Assembly (NCBI GenBank): GCA_024276805.1
Contig: JAJRWJ010000322.1
Coordinates: 1-8,193 of the forward strand
Length of the DNA: 8,193 bases
From: Gammaproteobacteria bacterium
GTDB lineage: Bacteria; Pseudomonadota; Gammaproteobacteria; Methylococcales; Methylomonadaceae
Reading direction: 5' to 3'
Shown here piece by piece: positions 1-5,087 of this stretch; position 1 is the stretch's first letter; each line of letters opens with the position of its first letter. Under the pieces are notes generated by a model. The model saw nothing but the letters and a program-made list of their open reading frames with translations, searched no databases and had not been told where the DNA came from. Made by a program: the position numbers and the translations under genes.

Positions 1-1106
1 AAAATTTCGATCTGTACCTTGCCCAGCCCGTAGCTTTCCTTGATCGGGATGCCCAGTTGCTCCGCGACTTTGACAGCCGACTCCCGATTGTCGATATCAG
101 CCGGCGTCAACCCGGGATTGCAGTGCAGGATCGATTCGAACACGGTCATGCGCTGAAAGGGTTTGCCGAAGTCGTACTGTTCATTTTGATAGGTAACCAG
201 CGTCGATCCCGTCACTTCCATGGCCAGGCCGCGCAGCATTGCTTCGGTCAGGTCCATCAGATCCTGGTATTCCGCATAGGCCTGATAAAATTCCAGCATG
301 GTGAATTCCGGGTTGTGCCGGGTGGACAGACCTTCGTTGCGAAAATTGCGGTTGATTTCGAAAACCCGCTCGAAACCACCGACCACCAGACGCTTCAGAT
401 ACAATTCCGGCGCGACGCGCAGATACAACCCCATGTCCAGGGCATTGTGATAAGTGGTAAAGGGCCTGGCCGTGGCGCCGCCGGGAATCGCCTGCATCAT
501 TGGCGTCTCCACCTCGATGAACTGCCGCTCTTCCAGAAAGCGGCGGATGAAGCTGACGGTTTTCGAACGCACCGCGAAAGTCCTGCGCGACTGCTCGTTC
601 ATGATCAGATCCAGGTAGCGTTGCCGGTATTTTATTTCCTGATCGGCGATGCCGTGATATTTTTCCGGCAGCGGGCGCAGCGCCTTGGTCAGCAGACGGA
701 TGTCATCGACCTTGATGCTCAATTCTCCTGTCCTGGTCTTGAACAACACCCCTTCGGCGCCAATGATGTCACCGATGTCCCATTTCTTGAACTGCCGGTT
801 GTAGAACCCTTCGGGCAGTGCGTCGCGCGTGACATACAGCTGAATCTTGCCGGACATGTCCTGAATATGGCAAAAGCTCGCCTTGCCCATGATCCGCCGG
901 GTCATCATCCGGCCGGCAACCTTTACTCTGACCGGCTGGCTCTCCAGCTCTTCCTGCGTCTTTTCACCATATTCGGCCAGTATTTCCCCGGCGATGACAT
1001 TGCGCCGGAAATCGGTAGGAAAGGCAATGCCCTCTTCACGCAAGGCCTGCAATTTTTCTCTGCGCTGCTTGATCTGCTGCTGTTCGTCCTGATTCTGTTC
1101 TGTCAT
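1..1106 (-). CDS. lysS: Lysyl-tRNA synthetase, class II (5' part; 3' end outside the window)
   Basis: Cytoplasmic class II aminoacyl-tRNA synthetase that charges tRNA-Lys with lysine using ATP. The minus frame is open from the ATG at 1106-1104 to the left edge, giving 368 residues; bacterial LysS is about 500, so roughly the last quarter, including class II motif 3, is missing. The N-terminus (MTEQNQDEQQQ) is a charged leader. The OB-fold anticodon-binding domain follows at about residues 55-150, containing GKASFCHIQDMSGKIQLY. The catalytic domain begins near 170. It carries a motif 1-like stretch (RFLEERQFIEVETPMM) and a clear motif 2, FRNEG at 255-259, followed by the LysS signature RHNPEFTMLEFYQAYAEY. 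An AGGT ribosome-binding site (1112-1115) lies 6 nt before the ATG and supports this start. It follows prfB, as in E. coli, but with a 210-bp gap that holds its own TATAAT box. Identification is secure. Confidence 0.97.
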   Translation of the reverse strand, partial: MTEQNQDEQQQIKQRREKLQALREEGIAFPTDFRRNVIAGEILAEYGEKTQEELESQPVRVKVAGRMMTRRIMGKASFCHIQDMSGKIQLYVTRDALPEGFYNRQFKKWDIGDIIGAEGVLFKTRTGELSIKVDDIRLLTKALRPLPEKYHGIADQEIKYRQRYLDLIMNEQSRRTFAVRSKTVSFIRRFLEERQFIEVETPMMQAIPGGATARPFTTYHNALDMGLYLRVAPELYLKRLVVGGFERVFEINRNFRNEGLSTRHNPEFTMLEFYQAYAEYQDLMDLTEAMLRGLAMEVTGSTLVTYQNEQYDFGKPFQRMTVFESILHCNPGLTPADIDNRESAVKVAEQLGIPIKESYGLGKVQIEI

Positions 1107-1128
1107 TTTCTACCTGTTGTCTGTATTC

Positions 1129-1152
1129 ATTATAAGGCCTGCCGATTAGGCC
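1129..1152 (-). promoter_or_regulatory. Candidate lysS promoter -10 box with adjoining small inverted repeat
   Basis: On the minus strand a perfect TATAAT occupies 1134-1129, about 23 bp before the lysS ATG. Transcription from it would give a leader of roughly 16 nt that still contains the AGGT ribosome-binding site. No good -35 box is present: at 17-bp spacing the hexamer is AATGTG. The spacer contains a 5-bp inverted repeat, GGCCT-N7-AGGCC (1136-1152), directly upstream of the -10, which could be an operator or chance. Without a -35 box this is only a candidate; lysS might instead be read through from prfB. Confidence 0.4.
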
Positions 1153-1162
1153 ACATTGCTTT

Positions 1163-1238
1163 TATGGGTTGATGTGGCTTGCACTGATCTACCCAACTAT
1201 GGATTGTTGGACACGCCACGCTTTGCCCACCCAAACAA
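1163..1238. repeat. Degenerate palindromic intergenic repeat between prfB and lysS
   Basis: Two adjacent imperfect palindromes lie in the 210-bp prfB-lysS gap. The clearer one, at 1204-1238, has arms TTGTTGG and CCAAACAA (one bulge) around a GC-rich core containing CACGCTTTGCCCACC. The other, at about 1165-1195, has short TGGGT and ACCCA arms. The wording resembles the GGGTGGGCA...TGCCCACC palindromes scattered between genes of many proteobacteria; that comparison is from memory and was not searched. Neither is followed by a T-run in the prfB direction, so a rho-independent terminator is not supported. Confidence 0.35.
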
Positions 1239-1316
1239 GCATTTTCATTCATTCTGGCAGATGCATCGCCATAGCCACCAGCACTGTGAACGTTCCGACC
1301 TGCATTGTCGGTATAT

Positions 1317-2415
1317 TTACAGGCCACTCTTCAGACTGGCGACGATGAACTGATCCAGATCTCCGTCCAGCACCGCCTGGGTATTGCCGGTCTCGACATT
1401 GGTGCGCAGATCCTTGATCCGGGACTGGTCCAGGACATAGGAGCGGATCTGGCTGCCCCAGCCGATGTCCGATTTGCTCTCCTCCAGCGCCTGCTGCTCG
1501 GCGTTGCGCTTCATCATTTCCAGTTCGTACAACTTGGCCTTCAGCTGCTTCATGGCCGTGTCACGGTTTTTATGCTGGGAACGGTCGTTCTGACATTGCA
1601 CGACGATGCCGGTGGGATTGTGCGTGATGCGCACCGCCGATTCGGTCTTGTTGATGTGCTGGCCACCAGCGCCGCTGGCGCGATACACATCGATGCGCAG
1701 ATCCGCAGGATTGATTTCGATGTCGATATCGTCATCGATTTCCGGGGCGACGAATACCGAGGCAAAGGAAGTATGGCGGCGGTTGCCGGAATCGAAGGGC
1801 GATTTTCTGACCAGCCGGTGCACGCCGGTTTCGGTGCGCAGCCAGCCAAAGGCATAGTCCCCTTCGATCTTGATGGTCGCGCTTTTGATGCCGGCCACTT
1901 CGCCGGGCGACTCTTCGATCAATTCCGCGCGGAAACCCTTTTTCTCGGCCCAGCGCAGATACATGCGCAAAATCATTTCCGCCCAGTCCTGGGCTTCGGT
2001 GCCGCCGGAACCGGCCTGGATATCGAGAAAGGCATTGCTGGCGTCCATGTCTCCGGAGAACATCCGGCGGAATTCCAGCTGGGCGACCTTTTCTTCAAAG
2101 CCATCGAGATCCTTCTGCACTGCGGCGATGGTCTCCTCATCCTGTTCCTCGACAGCCATCTCCAGCAGTTCTTCGGCATCCCGTAAACCCTGATCCAGAT
2201 CCTTCAGGGTATTAACCACGGCCTCCAGGGAACCGCGTTCCCGACCGAGGGCCTGCGCCTGCTCGGGATTTTCCCAGATTTTTGGGTTCTCCAGCTCGCG
2301 CAGGACCTCGACTAAGCGCTCACTCTTTTGATCGTAGTCAAAGATACCCCCTTAGCTCTTTGCAGCGGCTCTTGAGTTCTTTGATTTTATTGATGATGGG
2401 ATTGATTTCTTGCAT
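1317..2415 (-). CDS. prfB: Peptide chain release factor 2 (RF2), made by programmed +1 frameshift
   Basis: RF2 recognises UGA and UAA stop codons on the ribosome and triggers release of the finished peptide. The gene is read in two frames. Frame one starts at the ATG at 2415-2413 and encodes 25 residues (MQEINPIINKIKELKS...LRGYL), ending at the in-frame TGA at 2340-2338. A +1 shift continues with DYDQKSERLVEVL from 2339 to the TAA at 1319-1317, giving a 365-residue product, the same length as E. coli RF2. The stop-codon-recognition tripeptide SPF falls at 205-207 and the peptidyl-hydrolysis motif GGQ at 250-252, both at the E. coli positions. The residue before GGQ is the usual small one (SGAGGQ), not the Thr variant of E. 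coli K-12. The segment after the shift starts with a coiled-coil-like acidic helical domain. The frameshift is functional recoding, not damage. Confidence 0.98.
2337..2353 (-). promoter_or_regulatory. prfB autoregulatory +1 frameshift site
   Basis: On the minus strand the site reads AGGGGG-TAT-CTT-TGA-C. An internal Shine-Dalgarno-like AGGGGG (2352-2347) is followed by 3 nt, then the slippery CTT codon (residue 25), the in-frame TGA, and a C that weakens termination. All known elements of the RF2 recoding signal are present with the E. coli spacing. When RF2 is scarce, the UGA is read slowly and ribosomes shift +1 to make more RF2, so the gene senses its own product. Confidence 0.97.
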
Positions 2416-2453
2416 CTTTCTCGGTCGTCCAGGTACTTGGCGTAAAACAGGCC

Positions 2454-2485
2454 ATTATAAACGATAAAAGCGCCCGGTTCACGGG
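2454..2485 (-). promoter_or_regulatory. Candidate prfB promoter in the Rieske-prfB gap
   Basis: A perfect TATAAT lies on the minus strand at 2459-2454, about 38 bp before the prfB ATG, implying a leader of around 30 nt. The hexamer at 17-bp spacing (2482-2477, GTGAAC) matches the -35 consensus at only three positions. The same stretch holds a short hairpin, CCCG-N5-CGGG (2473-2485), followed in the minus direction by CGCTTTT. That could act as a weak terminator for the Rieske gene, but the stem is only 4 bp and I do not call it separately. Confidence 0.4.
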
Positions 2486-2500
2486 AGTTTCAGGGAAATA

Positions 2501-2821
2501 TCAATCCCAGCGATCCTCCCTGACCTGCACCCTGCCGTCGACGATGCGCACCGGGAAGCTGTGTATGTCCTCATAGGCCGGTGCGGTCCTGACCGCACCG
2601 GTCTTCACGCAGAACCGCGCGCCATGCCGCGGGCAAACGATTTCATCGCCCTGCAGCTCGCCGCTGGCGATTTCCGCGCCATCGTGGCTGCAGACATCCT
2701 CGATGGCATAGAACTGGCCATCCACCTTGAAAACAGCAACCTCGGTGCCGTCGACATCGACGACCACATGTTCACCATCGGCCAGCGCATCGGCTGTCAC
2801 GACATCCACCCAGTCTGACAT
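2501..2821 (-). CDS. Rieske [2Fe-2S] ferredoxin-like protein (106 aa)
   Basis: Small soluble Rieske-type iron-sulfur protein, probably an electron carrier of the NirD/BphF ferredoxin class. The full 106 residues form one Rieske domain. Both cluster-binding boxes are present: C44-S-H46 and C63-P-R-H66-G, two Cys and two His ligands to the [2Fe-2S] cluster with 16 residues between boxes. There is no signal peptide or membrane segment, unlike the cytochrome bc1 Rieske subunit, so a cytoplasmic location is inferred. A GAAGGT ribosome-binding site lies about 9 nt before the ATG at 2821-2819, supporting the start. No oxygenase, nitrite reductase or reductase partner is in view, so the redox partner is unknown. 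It sits between prfB and brxL, separated from brxL by 129 bp, and looks like the last native gene before the defence locus. Confidence 0.9.
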   Translation of the reverse strand: MSDWVDVVTADALADGEHVVVDVDGTEVAVFKVDGQFYAIEDVCSHDGAEIASGELQGDEIVCPRHGARFCVKTGAVRTAPAYEDIHSFPVRIVDGRVQVREDRWD

Positions 2822-2950
2822 AGTTCAATCTACCTTCTCAAATTTGCACCGGAAATTCGATGCTGATATATTCAAATGCGTGTAGTTTACGAGATTTCGA
2901 TACATATTTTAAGAATTGGATTGTCTTCCCGCAGTCAATATTTTCAACGT

Positions 2951-4996
2951 TCACTCTAAAATTGCTTTCAACAAGGCATCCCTGGCATCGGAATAGAATT
3001 GAATATCGATCCTGGTCGCCATGTCATCCGATAAATCGAACAATTGGCGGCGGCAGGCGACCGGCATTAAAAGTGCTGTCGCGCCTTTTTCAACAGCGAT
3101 CTCTGCAATGTTTACCGGATTGTGAATTGGCTCAATCGAGCCTCCAAGATTAATTTCACCAACGATAATGAGACCACCGCGAACGCTTTTTTTCAGGAGA
3201 GAGGTACAAAGCGCAATCAACGCTGCCACACCAAGCTTGGCGCCGGATTTCGAAGCATCAAATGCGCGTAACTGTGTCGTAAATTCATGGTGACGTGGAT
3301 CTTTGTCGCCAACCAATTGCATGGCACGCGCATAAAGGTTCTGTTCAGCATAACCAATGCTTTCCTTGAATGCGGGCGGCACAGGTTTGTTCAGGATCTT
3401 GACCCCCGATCCTGGGCCTTCATTGATCTCTATGCGGTAGAGTCCTGGGTGTTTCTCGCCATTACCGGGCGAAATGCTCCAGACTTGTCCTGGCTCCAGG
3501 GGGTCACCACCAATACTATTCTCGCTCTGTAATTCCGGTGTGGAAACGAATTTTTCAACACCATCGGTACCCATGACATAGCTGAAATGAGTATTCCGAA
3601 ATTCTGTTGCACCAATGCGTTTTTGTTGCTCCTTAACGCGCCTTCTGGTTTCCATCGCAATCCGGACAGCCCATTCAATATCCTCGTCAGAAACATCATC
3701 GCCACCTGGATAAAGTAACTTGAGCAATCCGCTGGCCGTTTTATTGACAGCATTGGTATCTCGTCCTGAGAGCGCACCTCCGAAGAATACGCGGTTTTGT
3801 AAGATACTTACGCGGCTCTGGTTGCGAAGTTGGCTCCAACATTCGGAAAGGAAGTCACTCACCAGGCCGAAGTGATCGGTCAGCAATTCCTTACTGATCT
3901 TGGGTACATCCCAGCCTGGCAGAAATGCGTGGATCCGGTCCATGAATGCAGTATCATCTTTCATTTCTGGTGGCATGGGGCCAAACAAATGTCCTATTCG
4001 TTGTTGATATTCAACATCGACCTCAAAATTCCCCACCAAAACGATACTTCCATCAGCACGAATACTCTCTTTACCCCGGCTAAATTCGCCCGACTCCATG
4101 TAACCTTTCATGATATTAACGCCGTCCTTCTGATCGAAGGATATGCCTGACACCTCATCGAAACAGACCACATCGTATTGGCAAACCAAACCACGCTGAC
4201 CTGTCGCGTTGTTGACAAACATCCTTGCAACGGTCGCTTTGCCGCCAGAAATCAAATGCGCATAGGGCGAAATTTGCTGGAATAAATGACTTTTGCCAGT
4301 TCCCCTGGGACCCAATTCAACCAGGTTATAGTTACGTTCAACGAAGGGCACCATGCGTAACATAAGAGCATCTCGTTGCCGCTCAGACAACCCCGTCGGT
4401 TCAATACCGATAGAACGCATTAGAAAATCTTTCCATTCCTCCGTTGAAAATACTTTTCTGGCTTCTGTCAATATATCCAGAACATCCCTTTTAGAAAGCT
4501 GAATTTCGCGAAGAAGCTCAATACCAAAAGGACGACCGTTACTTTCCTGAGCAATAGCGGCATCATAGTTAAGTGTGATTTCAGCGTAGAAACCTCCCGT
4601 CAGCATTCGTTCATGCTCGTTAACCAATTCCGGACTGATGCGAACATCGTTCAGTCTCAAACTGGGCAACATAGCCACATAGGAATCAGTTCTGGCATCC
4701 AGGCGAGCAGTGATGAGATCAATAATTTTAACTTCACCATTCTCACGGGCCCTGGCTTTGAAGAGCTCCTCCTCGCCAGCTTTTACCGTTCGCGATTTAA
4801 GTTGACGCTGAACAATCTCAAGCCCTTCTTCTATTTCCTCCTGCTCGATACTGGCGCAGTAACGGCCGAGTAAAAATTCAACGACATAGGTTGGCACCGG
4901 AAACAACCGGCTGAATGTCCGTACCAAATCCTTCCGAACCAGATACCCTTCAAGTAATGAGGCCGCCTTTTTGTCAATTTCATCCAAATCAATCAT
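2951..4996 (-). CDS. brxL: BREX system AAA+ / Lon protease-like protein BrxL
   Basis: BrxL of bacteriophage exclusion (BREX). In studied type 1 systems it is an oligomeric AAA+ DNA-binding ATPase needed for phage exclusion but not for host methylation. From the ATG at 4996-4994 it has 681 residues, the usual size for full-length BrxL. The N-terminal region (1-200) is charged. Walker A is GPRGTGKS at 229-236, Walker B VVCFDE at 276-281, a sensor-1 Asn lies in LVGNFE (N323), and a candidate arginine finger in MDRIHAF (R354). The C-terminal Lon-like domain spans about 570-681 and includes LGVAALIALCTSL and GEINLGGSIEPI. By eye it lacks the Lon Ser-Lys dyad: SGAKLG stands where Lon has PSAG, and HNPVN where Lon has GGLKE. 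The frame is open 14 codons further upstream to a TTG, but AAGGAG 5 nt before the ATG decides the start. It lies 78 nt downstream of pglZ, in the same direction. Confidence 0.93.
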   Translation of the reverse strand: MIDLDEIDKKAASLLEGYLVRKDLVRTFSRLFPVPTYVVEFLLGRYCASIEQEEIEEGLEIVQRQLKSRTVKAGEEELFKARARENGEVKIIDLITARLDARTDSYVAMLPSLRLNDVRISPELVNEHERMLTGGFYAEITLNYDAAIAQESNGRPFGIELLREIQLSKRDVLDILTEARKVFSTEEWKDFLMRSIGIEPTGLSERQRDALMLRMVPFVERNYNLVELGPRGTGKSHLFQQISPYAHLISGGKATVARMFVNNATGQRGLVCQYDVVCFDEVSGISFDQKDGVNIMKGYMESGEFSRGKESIRADGSIVLVGNFEVDVEYQQRIGHLFGPMPPEMKDDTAFMDRIHAFLPGWDVPKISKELLTDHFGLVSDFLSECWSQLRNQSRVSILQNRVFFGGALSGRDTNAVNKTASGLLKLLYPGGDDVSDEDIEWAVRIAMETRRRVKEQQKRIGATEFRNTHFSYVMGTDGVEKFVSTPELQSENSIGGDPLEPGQVWSISPGNGEKHPGLYRIEINEGPGSGVKILNKPVPPAFKESIGYAEQNLYARAMQLVGDKDPRHHEFTTQLRAFDASKSGAKLGVAALIALCTSLLKKSVRGGLIIVGEINLGGSIEPIHNPVNIAEIAVEKGATALLMPVACRRQLFDLSDDMATRIDIQFYSDARDALLKAILE

Positions 4997-5009
4997 AGAG
5001 ACTCCTTCA

Positions 5010-5087
5010 AACCACGAATAAACACAAATAGAAGCCAATAGTGTTCATAACATAATAATTCGTGTTTATTCGTGTCAATTCGTGGTT
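5010..5087. repeat. Palindromic ACGAATAAACACGAAT-type repeat across the pglZ stop codon and pglZ-brxL gap
   Basis: The left arm (5010-5029) reads AACCACGAATAAACACAAAT. The right arm (5058-5087) is its reverse complement with a 10-bp insertion and one mismatch. The right arm consists of three 10-bp units beginning ATTCGTG, at 5058, 5068 and 5078. A 28-nt spacer separates the arms. The right arm includes the pglZ stop codon (5077-5075) and its last codons. Similar CACGAAT-rich repeats are, from memory, scattered in many environmental bacterial genomes. In mRNA the arms could form a hairpin between pglZ and brxL. Confidence 0.75.
5049..5078 (-). promoter_or_regulatory. Candidate internal promoter for brxL within the repeat
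   Basis: A perfect -35 hexamer TTGACA lies on the minus strand at 5078-5073 and overlaps the TGA stop of pglZ. Possible -10 boxes are TATTAT (5057-5052, 15-bp spacing, 5 of 6 matches) or TATGTT (5054-5049, 18-bp spacing, 4 of 6). Neither combines ideal sequence and ideal spacing. The -35 is part of the repeat right arm. If active, brxL could be transcribed separately from the upstream BREX genes. Confidence 0.35.

Noticed and set aside
57..1172. 371-codon plus-strand open frame
   Set aside because: It is antisense to lysS, whose minus-frame translation shows unmistakable LysS motifs; the plus translation resembles nothing I recognise and has low-complexity antisense composition.
1130..1327. 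65-codon minus-strand ORF in the prfB-lysS gap
   Set aside because: It runs through palindromic repeat sequence and overlaps the prfB stop, with no convincing ribosome-binding site or recognisable protein sequence.
1305..2186. 293-codon plus-strand open frame
   Set aside because: It is antisense to prfB, which carries SPF and GGQ at the right positions.
1317..2415. prfB as a frameshifted pseudogene
   Set aside because: The disruption is at the canonical recoding site with every signal element present.
2473..2485. Rho-independent terminator after the Rieske gene
   Set aside because: The stem is only 4 bp with a short interrupted T-run, too weak to call as a separate feature.
4997..5038. Upstream TTG start for brxL adding 14 residues
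   Set aside because: The extension is encoded by the palindromic repeat arm and spacer, while a good AAGGAG site precedes the ATG at 4996.
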